This document shows, piece after piece, positions 48,837 through 59,883 of a stretch of DNA of 64,000 nt. Every line of letters begins with the position of its first letter. The first letter of the stretch is position 1. The notes beneath the pieces were generated by a model. It was not told the origin of the DNA. It saw only the letters and a list, made by a program, of their open reading frames with translations, and ran no database searches. The DNA is from Austropuccinia psidii (lineage: Eukaryota; Basidiomycota; Pucciniomycetes; Pucciniales; Sphaerophragmiaceae), in assembly GCA_023105745.1 (NCBI GenBank), contig JALGQZ010000015.1, positions 379,501-443,500 of the forward strand. Direction: 5' to 3'. The position numbers and the translations under genes are program-made.

Positions 48837-49460
48837 CGGTGCAAATACTCTAAATTAACAGCTGCCTCAAGCCTATCTAGCTGCGCATGGCTGTTCTTGA
48901 TTTTAATCTAACTACCGTCTTTCTCTCATTTTTTTTTATATTGAACTTTAATTGATTTCTTTGTTTCATTACCAACCTCTCCGTTCGCAACGTCTATATT
49001 TATCGTTATCGTCTATTTTTTTAAACCCACTTTTATTTATTTTTTTTATTATTTTTTTTTTTTTTAAGCTTATCTTTTATCATTAAGCCACAAATGTGGC
49101 TTATTTTTTTTTTTTTATTTGTTTTTGATAAACCCCATCTTCCGTATCCCGCTGGCTTCATTCGATATCGTTGATCCTTCGTTGCTTGGGTGTTATTGGT
49201 TAGTATAATAATTTTGTTTTTTTTTTATTTGCATAGCCTCGGTATTATTTACTGACAATTTATTTATAATCTTGTTTGATAAGGTTCATCTTTGCGTCAA
49301 TTGTTAATGCCGCAGGTGGAATTTTATTCAAATGGTTTGTTGTGGCGTCGTCTATGTATTACTAATAACGGGTGTAGTTTCTTTTTATTGTTATCGTTTG
49401 TTCATTTATTTATTGTATAATAACGTTTTTTTTTTTTTTTTTTTTTTTTTATGTTGAATA
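48221..49460. repeat. T/A low-complexity stretch of element A with long T tracts
   Basis: Poly-T tracts (plus strand) at about 48360-48400, 48560-48598, 48808-48834 and 49424-49450 and (TAA)n runs near 48650-48720 alternate with short unique pieces. From 48836 a CpG-containing segment begins that looks unlike the surrounding repeat and leads into the antisense ORF. Confidence 0.7.
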
Positions 49461-49473
49461 GATTGCCAGACGA

Positions 49474-49486
49474 AGAGTATATATAT
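49474..49486 (+). promoter_or_regulatory. TATA box of the antisense ORF
   Basis: GTATATATATAGCTTCC lies about 55-65 bases before the ATG at 49540, with a pyrimidine-rich stretch between, the usual look of a fungal core promoter. Confidence 0.45.
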
Positions 49487-49539
49487 AGCTTCCTTTCACT
49501 GGTTTTCCCCCTGCCTTTTTTTTACGTACGCCCTTTATC

Positions 49540-50035
49540 ATGACTGACGTTTTTTGTATTTCAATTAAGACTAGCGACGAAGGTCGTGATACCATTATTA
49601 TCTCGTATAAAGGTTACAAATATATAATAAACTGTATCTTTCCCCCCGACAATGAATCCACTACTCCTGCTTATACGCCTCCTACTTCGGTTAATCGTAT
49701 AAATCCTCTCTCTCCTGTCCTTGTCAATTCACCCCCAGCCTTAGGCTCAAATTTTGATACTTCGTCGAATAATTCGCCCTTTGGGAAAATTCCTCCTCCC
49801 CCATATTTCTCCCCTTCGGTTTCCACGGCATCCACCAACACGGATACTTCTTCGATAGATCAAGGCCTATTTAATCAATTATTCGAATGCTTTGATACTG
49901 AGATTTGTCAGCATGCTCAAGATTTCCATCAATATTTTCGCGAAGCTCAAACCGCAGCTGTGAACACTCCGCGTCTTCTGTGCCTTTGATCTTCATTGAG
50001 TACGCTTATGAATTTGTATAACCGTATGAGCGAGT

Positions 50036-50069
<34 letters not shown>

Positions 50070-50142
50070 TCTAGTATCATTAATATACTTATCATTCTTA
50101 GGATTCTGGATGCCGAAAATGATGCAATGTCATCTAGCGAGT
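49540..50142 (+). CDS. Gene-like ORF antisense to element A, unknown product
   Basis: The ATG at 49540 opens 149 codons to TGA 49987-49989. The N-terminus (MTDVFCISIKTSDEGRDTII) is followed by SYKGYKYIINCIFPPDNEST, a Pro/Ser/Thr-rich middle (PPPPYFSPSVSTAS) and an amphipathic end (GLFNQLFECFDTEICQHAQD). In another frame, 49973-50020 stays open as SVPLIFIEYAYEF; after a likely intron ending CATTCTTAG (~50100) a short exon ILDAENDAMSSSE closes at TAG 50140-50142. The codons include TCG, CGT and GCG, unlike neighbouring transposon DNA. The strand is opposite to Gag. I recognise no domain. It may be a captured host gene or an antisense accessory gene; a 1-nt shift near the end of exon 1 would be needed for the longer model. 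Confidence 0.45.
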
Positions 50143-51413
50143 AGAATGGCTATATCCTACTTATGTAAGTTTAGTACTATTATATTGTTACTACTTTTAT
50201 ATATATATATATATAGGCTATTTATATCATTCTTTTGGGGTAGGTTCTTGCATTGATGACACAAGCTTATTATATTAGCAAGAGCCGATATTTGAACCAA
50301 TGGTGACTCAAGAGATAACCTTATTATTATTCCTATATATTATTTTTTTTTTTTTTACTTTATTTTATTTTGTTATCTTCTTTAGGTGTGTTGAATGTTT
50401 TGTACCTGAAAAGACGATGAAAGAGTAATTTAAACATGCTACTCCTTCATTTACCCATGCCCCACTGATAGTAAGTTGAGCCCTAAGAAACACATATTTT
50501 GGTGATAAAATAAAAATAAAAAATAAAAATAAAAAAAAAAAAATAAAAAAAAATAAAATAACATAAAGATAATAATAAAAAATAAAAAATAAAATAACAT
50601 AAAATAATAATAAAAAAATAAAAAATCAAATAACATAAAATAATAAAAAATAAAAATAAAAAATAAATAAATAAAATGAAAAGAAATAACTAACAAAATA
50701 AAATAAGATAGAATAAATAAGAAGATAATGATGAATATTTTAAATAATAAGATAAAATAAGATAATATAAAAGAATGGGTTATGATTTATATAAAAGGAT
50801 ATGAATAATATATAAATTTAATAATTGTTATATGTATATATTTTTTTTTAATTAAATTTGGAGTGGGGTTAAGCTTTTAGTTTGACCAAATAAGATAAGA
50901 TCAAATTAATCAAAATTCTGAATTTTAAATTAAATCTTAATTTGTTTGGATAGTCCAATCAATATGTAATTGACTTAATCCATTCAATTGATTTATTTAT
51001 ATTTATTTTTTATTTATTTATTTATTTATGTATTTATCTATTTATTTATTTTTTTTGAATTAAATTCTAAAATTGGGTTAAATGGTTGATAAGATATATC
51101 TTTTGAGTTTTGCATAGCCTCCAATATGTGAAAGATTTGAGGGCTAATCTGTGGGTGGAAGAAAATTGCTCCATCTTTAATATAAAAGGAGGTCTTTTTT
51201 TTTTTTTTTCTCCCTTATCCCCAGAAAAAGATAATTTTTGTGTATATATATTCTTGATTTGTTTGTTTGATTCTTTACCATGACTTTATTCATGAGTGGG
51301 TTGATATTGAATATTGATGAGGATAAAATTATAGAATAAAGCTGAAATTCCCCAGAATTTCATCCCAAAAACTTAAATCATAAAGGATGGATTTAAGAAA
51401 TAGACACCCACCC

Positions 51414-51452
<39 letters not shown>

Positions 51453-51609
51453 AATAGATTCTTTATTGATATTTGAGACTGGAATAAGACTAAAATTTAT
51501 GAAATAATAAAGAAAAATTATAATAAAAGGTCATTGATAATATGAAAACTTGTTGTCAAGACCTTTCCTGAATTTGGCCTTCTTAGCTGTAAGCTTATTT
51601 CTTCTTTCT
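50143..51609. repeat. AT-rich, low-complexity part of element A
   Basis: AATAAAA-type runs at 50510-50770, a TTTA microsatellite near 51000-51055, T tracts at 51195-51212 and 51420-51450. No sense coding is supported. The stretch at 51100-51300 could be the 3' UTR of the sense transcript. Confidence 0.6.
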
Positions 51610-54600
51610 TTATTGAGGTATTGTTCTTGAACAATCTTCATTATTATCAATGTAATCCTGGATAAGCTTTCCTTTTCTATCTTTATTTTCTGTCCAATCC
51701 CCCTTTTGTGCTGAGGTCTGATATTGCCTTGCCAAATGGGCTTGCAAATTTGGGCATATCTTTTTATTCTGGGTAATCCAGAAATACTCCTTTTCTTCCT
51801 TAGTCTTCTTCTTCTTTTTATTACTTTCTGTTTGTTTATTTGATGCTTTCTTTATTCCTTCTAGCCATTTTACATGCTGAACTGAGCATTGATGATCTTG
51901 TTTAGTTATTTTGTACAGTTCCTGGTTGCAATTTTTATTCCTCCAAGGCTGCCAATTGGTATAGCCTTCCCAGGGAAATTGGTCTTCTGTAGGTGAAATC
52001 CCTTCTGCTTCAATTTCTTCCATATTTATTGGTTTTGATAAAGCCTTTTGGTCCTGCTTTCCCTGTCCATTACTGATGTCTCCATTTATTTCTTCATTTT
52101 CATTTATTTGGATTTCTTTGGTTTTGTCCAAGGAAAAGTAATTTATTTCCAGATTCCAATTTGGATTATCTTCATCAGAGTGATAGTGTGAGGTAGGTGA
52201 GTCTTCCTCTTTGTCATTTGTTGAATGATTTGTAGAATTAGAACTACACATATCATTTGGCTGTGGTTTCTTTCCCATAAAATATGGTTCTATAGGATTT
52301 CTGATGTTGGTAAAATCTTGAGGTTTTGGGTTAAATGGAACTTTATTTTTGGTAATTTCACTTCCTATTTCTACAGTTACCAATTTCTTGATAGATTTAT
52401 TTTCAGGTTGGATTTCCTTATTCAATTTTCTGCTTGGGTTGAAAATTTTAAGGTGTTGAGGATATTTTGGGAATGTTGGATCCTTATTGGATGTATGGAT
52501 ATGAAATAGGTTATTTTCTTTGGGAAGATAAGTCTCTGATTGTTTTTTTGGTTCTTGAATGAGTTCTCGTGACAATTCTTGTTCTGATTTTCTTATTACA
52601 ATTTTTGACTTCTTTGGGTTTTGTTTTTGTAATATCTTTATTTTCAATAATAAGCCTTGGGTCAATATTTTCCATATTTGAGGGAAAAGGTTGAAAATTG
52701 TTGTCCTGCTTGTGTGAAGCTTCTGCCTGGGATATTTTTGAAAATCCAATTGGTGACCTGGCTATTTCTTGTGGTAAGACTGGTTTACTTTCATCCATAT
52801 TATTTTTGATACTGGTTTCTCTGGATTCTTTCTTTACAGTCTCTTGGCCATAATCATTTCCCTTTTTTGGTTGATTATCCATGATATTTTCCAAGATTTT
52901 ATTTAATTCTTTATTTTGTTTGGGGTTTGAGGTTGATTCCATACTTTCTTCCTGAATTATAGGATTTTCTTGAGGCTTGAGGTCTTCATTTATGGTAATT
53001 TTGTTATTTAGAGAAATTTCTTTTAAGGTATTTAATGCTGATGTATTAGAATTGGCGTGAAAATTCCTTTCTCCCATTGTGACATTAATTACCGACATAA
53101 CTGGTTTTACACCTGATTTCCAACTATTCTTAAATATTCCCTTTGAAAGGGACTTTAATGCTTTGATAGGTGACAAGAGCTTGGTGAGTGGTTCTATTTT
53201 TATTTCTTCAGGATTCTTGACATTATAATGGTTGATAGCTTGAGTTATTTGGTTACCAGTATTTCTATTTTCTCCTTTTGAGGTTGTAATTCCTTTAGGA
53301 TTTATTTCCTTAGGCTTTGGCTTGATATTTTCTGTATTAACTGGGGCTAATTCCACTTTTATTTCCCTTTTACCTTCAGATTTCATTATTCCTTCTTCCT
53401 TGAATACTTGAGGATGTTCTTCTGAAATTGCCTGATTGTTGGAACTTGATTCTTCTTCTTCTGGTAACTCTTTCCAATCTTCTAATTTAAAAACTGCACA
53501 TGTTTCCATTCCTGCTGGTGGGTTTTCTCTCCATCCTACTTTCTGTGGTGAACAAATTGGTAAGCAAAGTCTTCTTCCATCTGGCTCTATGTAACTGAAT
53601 ATTTCCCCTTTTTGTTGAGAAAAGTCCAGTCTGATATTATTGTCTGCAAGGAAAGGCCTCCCTAATACTGTGTGTACTGCTCCTCTTGCTACAAAAAGAT
53701 GTATATTTCTTTCTTCCCCAGTGACTAAGGTGATTGGAGTAAATTCTGCTAATCCCACTATTGAGGTACAATGCCCACCAATTCCCCTTAAATTCATGTT
53801 GAGGCATCTTGTGGTAAGTCCTGCTTTGATTGCTGAATCTTCTGGTATTATATTCAATTCTGATCCTGTATCAACTAAGGCCATTATTTCATGTCCATCT
53901 TCTCCCAAATATACTTGCATAAATCCCAGTGGACAGGCATAATGTAGTTTGGGCTGTTCATAATCTCCTAAATGATGGTTTATGAGTTTGGTTTGAATTT
54001 CTTTTGTATCAAGTGAGTTGATTGAGTTTCTTTCTTCTGTTGTCAAATTTTTAAGCTGGTTGATAACTTTGGGTGACATGATAGGAATTTGTTCTAAGGT
54101 GAGATTTATTTTCTGATCCAAAACCTTTTTGATAATTTGACTCATAACCTCTTGAAATTCTGTGTGTTCTTGCTTGATATCCTTGTTTTTAATAGTATTT
54201 TGAGTCAATTCCTGCTTTTTGCCAGAATCCTGTTTTTCTTTAACTTCTGGGCTAACTTCTTCTTTCTCTTTGGACTCTTGAAGTTTCTTGAATTTAGTAG
54301 GAATAATTGTTTTTTCCACTGTACCATTTTCATCTTCAATATAGGCTCCAGGTATGTTTGGCTTCTTTTTGAGTGGTGTTTCCATTGTTTTTGGTAATGA
54401 CTTTGTTGCTTCTTGACTTGGATGCTCATGTCTAGAGGATCTTTGTTTGGTGTTCCTCAATCCATAATTATTGAGAAATGGATCATTGGCTGATGATATG
54501 GTTGGTGGCTGCCAGCTTCCCCAATCTTCAATTTTGGCTATAGCTGTTGAAATGTCATTTTTCTTTACTTGTATTAGGTTTACTTCTTTTGGTTGGTGTG

Positions 54601-54901
54601 TTGATTCTTTAGCTTCATTTTCCTTCCTTTTCTTGGTAAGTTCTTCCTGTTCTTTTGCAAATTCTTCCACTAACTTCTTTGGTGATATTTTCCCATCAGT
54701 TGGTACTCTTTGCCAATTGGGAAACAAAAATCCACCTCCTTGTCTGCTGACCCATTTTTTATTTTGATCATCAAATAGGTAGTTACATCTATTCACTGAA
54801 TGTCCTTCCTCCAAACAATAATAGCATTTGAGATATGGTTTTGGGATGTTTTGTGCTGGTGCATAGGGAACATGCCTTTGTGAAAAGGGTGTTAAATCAT
54901 T
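51610..54901 (-). pseudogene. Zinc knuckle, aspartic protease and long basic extension of element A
   Basis: This continues the Gag frame after one TGA (54904-54902). It opens with the knuckle CYYCLEEGHSVNRC (C-x2-C-x4-H-x4-C) near 54830-54785. About 315 residues into the segment counted from 54814 comes MALVDTGSELNIIPEDSAIK, the D-T-G aspartic protease site, then LRGIGGHCTSIVGLAEF and VLGRPFLADNNIRL, the flap and the C-terminal hydrophobic-Gly motif of retropepsins. After the protease come ~600 residues of Lys/Glu/Asn-rich, low-complexity sequence. A +1 shift near 52615 moves the frame, which then stays open to TAA at 51610. No RT, RNase H or integrase motif follows. The protease would cleave the Gag chain. 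One stop and one shift make the copy defective as sequenced. Confidence 0.82.
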
Positions 54902-56158
54902 TCATGGCTTGAACTGTTGATTATTGGATTGATTATTGGTAACCCCACCAATTTGAGGTTTGGATAGACTTTTCAATTCTTCCAGTTGAGTCATAAATTT
55001 CTTGAAATCTTCATTTTCCCCTTGTGCCTGCTTTCTAGTTTCCATTTTTTGTTCTTTGAGGGATTCAGTAATTTCCTTCATTTTATTAAAAGCTTCATTC
55101 ATTCCTGGAAAAGCCTCTTCCTTAAAGTGAACTTTCTTTTTATTTTCAGTAACATTCCTTCCTGTATCTCTTGATGATGAGAATCTTTTGGTTACTAATA
55201 TTCTGGCTTCCAATTCTTGTTCAATGTACTTCTTGAGGATCTTCATAGGTGGTATAAGGTATCCTCCATCTTCAGCTCTAACCATAACATTATCTTTGAT
55301 CATTTCCTTGCTTATGGCCCCTTTAATATCAGCTGAAAGACAGTCAAATAAATCTTCATGGAACATGTTATCTTGAGGAATATACCTGTATCTTAATAAG
55401 TAAGTAACAATAGTTTCATATTCTCCCATAAACTTTTTATATTGTGATAGACTACCAATTCCTCCATCTTCTTGAGTTTCAGAAAAAAGCTTCATTAGTG
55501 AGTCTTTTCTGTATCTTCTTTCAGGTTCAACTCTTCCCCATTTTGTTATGAGATCTTTCTTGAGCTGTGTCCATTTTCCTTCTTCATAACCTGGCATAGC
55601 TTCAATTGCATCACTCACCTTTTGGTTTGTTGTCCAAAATGCCATTTGCATTGCTAGGTCTTCATCTGTTGCCCCTTCAATTTGAGCTATTCTTTCCACT
55701 TTCTTGATAAATTTCTCTACTTCTTCTCCATCAAAATTTAGATTGTAATCTTTTGCTTTAATTTTAACTACAGGTCTTTCTTGTCTTGGAACTTTCTGCT
55801 GTAATGGACTTGGATTATTAGGTGTAGTGACAAAAACTCTCCTTGGAATATTTTGAGTTCTTGGTTCTGTTACTGGAGTAGAGGTTGCTCTAGGACCAGG
55901 TGTAGGTGATATTGGTGAGTCTTCAGGTCTAACATGCCTTGGTAATGTTTGTTCACTTGGACTGGCTCCAGGTGTGTAGGATGTTTGTTCCCTTCTTTTT
56001 CCTTTCTTTTTACTTTGTGTTAATAATAAATCTTGCATTTGCTTCATAAGACTTTGGATCTGTACTGTTTGATCTTCCTCTTCACTTTCTTCTGCATACT
56101 GTCCTTCTACAGTATCTTCAGGTAATGGTGGTAAGTCAGATGTTGATTGTTGATTCAT
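54902..56158 (-). CDS. Gag of element A
   Basis: 418 codons from ATG 56158 to TGA 54902. The N-terminus is acidic (EESEEEDQTVQIQSLMKQMQ), followed by a Pro/Ser/Thr-rich linker. The Gag core is from ~residue 135: DYNLNFDGEEVEKFIKKVER, WTTNQKVSDAIEAMPGYEEG, LKKDLITKWGRVEPERRYRK. A helical, Lys/Glu-rich segment closes it. The zinc knuckle follows in the same frame after the stop, so in an undamaged relative Gag and protease are probably one polyprotein. The leader between the LTR and this ATG (56159-56559) has a further coding-like frame (56615-56295) that I do not call. Confidence 0.82.
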   Translation of the reverse strand: MNQQSTSDLPPLPEDTVEGQYAEESEEEDQTVQIQSLMKQMQDLLLTQSKKKGKRREQTSYTPGASPSEQTLPRHVRPEDSPISPTPGPRATSTPVTEPRTQNIPRRVFVTTPNNPSPLQQKVPRQERPVVKIKAKDYNLNFDGEEVEKFIKKVERIAQIEGATDEDLAMQMAFWTTNQKVSDAIEAMPGYEEGKWTQLKKDLITKWGRVEPERRYRKDSLMKLFSETQEDGGIGSLSQYKKFMGEYETIVTYLLRYRYIPQDNMFHEDLFDCLSADIKGAISKEMIKDNVMVRAEDGGYLIPPMKILKKYIEQELEARILVTKRFSSSRDTGRNVTENKKKVHFKEEAFPGMNEAFNKMKEITESLKEQKMETRKQAQGENEDFKKFMTQLEELKSLSKPQIGGVTNNQSNNQQFKP

Positions 56159-56539
56159 TTCTACTTGATAAACTGATCCTTTAAATTGTTTTGTACTTTT
56201 CTTGTTTTTCTTTGCTTCTTGAATTAGCTTGAAGAAAAATCTCCTTAATTCTTCCTTTTCCTTCTGTTCTGTTCTTGGTGTTGCAATGAGTAAATCAATA
56301 TCCTGAGGTGTTTGATTTTCTGGTGTTCCTTCTTTTACTGGATAATAAAAATGGTATGATTGATTTGAGGATTGTGATGGTGATGATGATTTGGAATGGG
56401 ATTTGTTTCCAGATTCCAGATTGTATAAGAGTGTTGATTGTTAATTCTTGATAATGATAATTATTTTTTTGAGTTATGTTAATTTGGGTTTCTTCTTTTA
56501 TTGATGATTGACTGATTATTGAATGTTGAAGTTGAAATG

Positions 56540-56558
56540 GCCACTGTTGGGACACCAG
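56540..56558 (-). other. Candidate primer-binding site of element A
   Basis: On the minus strand the LTR end is followed by TC and then TGGTGTCCCAACAGTGGCC. A TGG start one or two bases inside the LTR is the standard place for the tRNA primer site; the tRNA is not identified. Confidence 0.55.
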
Positions 56559-56559
56559 A

Positions 56560-58361
56560 TGTGGAACTCCTTTTAGTGTGGGATTGGATAAGGCAGTCCT
56601 TGAGGGGGAAATCACAGGTAAACAGTTTTGAATTGCTGAAATAATCCTGTAACCAAGGGTGCTAATGGTGTTTTAGCTGCCCCTCTGAATATACTAAACA
56701 ATCTCCCTACAGAGCTCACAAATCAATATTTAAGATTGTGGCTTTACAACTAGAGAAGACTTTTTCAGCAGTCTCTATCAGACCTATTCAATAATCAGAC
56801 TAATGATAAAATAATAATAACTTTAAATAAATAGATTTGTAGGTGATTTCAAGATGATAAGATAATAATTGAGTAGATAAATAATAGATATAATAGTACT
56901 GAGTAGTGATTTTAAGTTGTTTTCTTTGTTGAAGGTATTTTGTTTAATGGATAATAGCTCAATATGAGAAAATTTAGTAATGGTGATAATATAATAATAT
57001 TGTTTGATATTTTAAATAAGTGTAATTGATAAATAATTTTGATAATATGTTAAATATATATTTTGTGATAATAGGAATGGTGATATGGATTTTCTTTGTT
57101 AACTACAGCTATATATAAATCACTTTTTAATGTAATGTAATAATAATACTAATTTCTAGATTAACCTACTAGTAAGGGATGAATAATTATTCTCCTTCTT
57201 GGTATATAATTATTTTGCATGAGGAAAGAGGAGAAAATAAGAGAGAGAGGCCCCTTTTATGTTTTGAGAAGTACCCATGGGCTCTCCATGTAAAGTTTTA
57301 TTCTTGCCCTTGAGATAACTTTGCTGGTGTAGATTTTTGTAACAAAAGTCAGATGACCTATCTGCTAAACTGTATTAGTAATCTTGCACAGCCTTGAGAG
57401 ATTAATGCTAGTGTGTAAAATCGAGAATGGTGTCATATGACTGAGATATTTTCACCATTTGTTTGGTCAAAATTAAGGTTGAGATGTTTTGCTTGGTGGG
57501 GATTTTTGATAAAAATATCAGGTGACTTCTCTTTTGCACTGCTTTAGTCAGCTTGCATAGCCTTGAGTAATTAATGCTGTGATTAAAAGGATGAGGGTAG
57601 TGTCATGTGAATAAGCCCTTGTATAATTTTGTTTGTAAGATTTATTTAATTCCAGGTGATCATGCTGTGTAATGTGGGGATATCTTCTTGAGTTTAATTC
57701 TTGATTACTGTAATTGCTGTGTGATTTAAAGTCTAGTGTATTCCCTTGCATGCAGCTAGTTGAAATTTAATTGAGTTGTATTTGATGATCCTGAGGCTGT
57801 GTAATGTATAGATGTCATGCATGTGGATTGCATAAACCTTCTTTAAGTGCCTGTATTGTTGTTTTTAATTTTTAAGTTTTTTTTTTTTTTTTTTTTTTAG
57901 TGGATTTTCCCATGTATTGAGTTGAATTGGATACTGTCATGTGATCCTTGTGTCACATGAACTGTATTTGGTTACTGTAATTCTTAGTAATATAATCTTA
58001 TTGATGGATTTAGAGTGGATATAATGTTACAATGTTACTTTTCCCATGTAATTTTTGAGTTTCTGTATGTATTAAGCCTGTTGTTGATTCTGTAAGGCTT
58101 ATATATAGGTTTTCTTGTATACTTCCATAATATTGTATTCCTCTATTATTTATTTAATTGTAGAAATATATTGATTATTTCAATTCTGAAAGCTAAATCT
58201 TCCATTCATCCCTACTATTGATGTTATTCCTGAGTGTGTGTGATCTTTAATCATGTCCTTTAGGTGGTGATTTCCTGGGTTAGTCATTTTTGATCTTGAT
58301 TTTCCCACTGATAATTTTCAAAAAATCTCTTGAAACTGGTAAAAAGGTATGGAATACCACA
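56560..58361 (-). repeat. 5' LTR of element A
   Basis: 1802 bp, nearly identical to 45774-47589. It drives the minus-strand Gag. The T tract at 57878-57897 is shorter than in the 3' LTR. Confidence 0.92.
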
Positions 58362-59378
58362 ATATGAGTGATAAAATTGGTGAATACCGCTAGTTTATGA
58401 TTCAAACTAATAAAATCCACGAATTTTGGGGTTCTCCCAAGCCTTGACGTCATCAAACTTAGAGCTATAGTGATAACTCTAAATAATGGCATAATAATGA
58501 TATAAGATGGTTTGATCATGATGTAATCATCACCAAACCTTAAATTATTGATCATTTCCGGTGGATATGATCAGTGCACGTCTACTATAAGCCTGTTGGA
58601 CTCTAGGAGGGAGGTATTTACTATAAATAGAGCTCTTTTTACTCTGTTTTCCCCTCAGACACTTACAAAACATGAAATCATTAAATAAAAAGGTAATTTC
58701 TTTCTTCTTTATATATAAAACTTCTATATTATTAAAGACCAAAGACCATCTTATAATAATCTTCATATTTGACGTGATTATTGCAATTATTTAATTGTTT
58801 TGTTTAAATTTCTCCCAAAAACCTCAATTCCACACAAAATCAAGAAAATTTGAAATTTCTCTTAAACTTTATTGTAAATACAATTTGAATAAGTTGTATT
58901 TACATTTCTAGGCGTAAATTTACTCAAAATTATTATATTAAGCATTAAAAGTAGGTTATTTCTCTTATTATAATCATTTTTTCTCTATTACTACTTTTTA
59001 ATAATTCTATAATTGATATAAATAGTATTTATATTAATTTATAACTTTAATATTGGTAATATTATTGTTATTAATCGTTTTTTATTAATAAAAACCAATT
59101 TTTTACGCCTTTATTATCTGTTGGTAACAATAGTAAAGTTCTTTTTAATATATTAATTATCTTATATTAATATATTTATTTTATAAATATTATTTCTTAT
59201 AATATAAATTATATTATTATATTTATTTAATAATATAATTATTTTACGTCATAATTATAATAATTCTTCAATATTGTGATGATTTTTTATCTTATTTAAT
59301 TTATTTATAAGGACATTCATAGTACAATAAGTGGAATATTAGTGATTTTTACTTATTGTTTCATAGTCAAACCTTACA
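58362..59378 (+). repeat. 5' LTR of element E (family B), second part
   Basis: Resumes after element A with ATATGAGTGATAAAATTGGTG, which in the uninterrupted copy 1 corresponds to TATATAAGTGATGAAACTGG (39150-39170). Ends CAAACCTTACA at 59378. Confidence 0.85.
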
Positions 59379-59883
59379 TTTGGGGGCCTGGCGGTGATAT
59401 TTACTCTAAAAGACCTTTAAAGAGATTCTAATTGTGCTTATCCATTAATAAATTTTAATTATAATCATAAAATTACATAATAATTTTATATTTATTGATT
59501 TTGAAAGCTATTGAGGCATTTGGAAAGCAATTGTACTGTCTTACACATGGCTTTTCATATCCTTAGACTTGCAAAAACTCTCTTTGATTGACTCTAGTGA
59601 TTAAAAAAGTTTTTTTATAAATCAAAAATAATTTTATATTACAAATTAATTTCATGAAAGAATCACATTCATTTTTATTTTATTCTTTCAAAATAAAAAC
59701 ATAAAAAATAATAAAAATATTAAAAACCAATAAAAAAGTTCTTTTATTCATTTTAATTTCATTTCTTTAATTATTTTCACTTTTTGAAAAAGATATAAAA
59801 GCAATTTTTATGTGGAAAATTGCCATATCTTACCAAAAATAACACTTTTATATGAAGGACTGATATTTATTTGTCTTTTTTAG
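59379..59883 (+). other. Leader of element E with candidate primer-binding site
   Basis: Starts TTTGGGGGCCTGGCGGTGATAT, nearly the same as the site inside the left element (2402-2424). The rest is AT-rich and ends in CTTTTTTAG at 59883, a 3' splice site in the same relative place as in the left element. Confidence 0.55.

Larger units (their letters stand above)
45774..58361 (-). mobile_element. Element A: complete 12.6-kb LTR retrotransposon lacking RT and integrase
   Basis: Bounded by LTRs (45774-47589 and 56560-58361) and flanked by ATAT on both sides (45770-45773, 58362-58365). The coding strand is minus: a PBS-like site lies next to the right LTR and a purine tract next to the left one. 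Internal DNA is about 8.97 kb: Gag, protease and a long Lys/Glu-rich extension in 56158-51610, then about 4 kb without sense coding. No RT, RNase H or integrase motif was found in any frame, so it must borrow these from another element. The LTRs differ by only a handful of substitutions plus T-tract length, so the insertion is recent. Confidence 0.85.

Noticed and set aside
50451..50696. Phe/Tyr-rich 81-codon frame suggesting a membrane peptide.
   Set aside because: It is translation of an AATAAA-rich low-complexity tract.
52225..55376. Several plus-strand frames (52225, 53640, 54137, 54471, 54986, 55188) rich in Phe/Leu/Ser that look like membrane proteins.
   Set aside because: They are the reverse complement of Lys/Glu-rich Gag-protease coding sequence.
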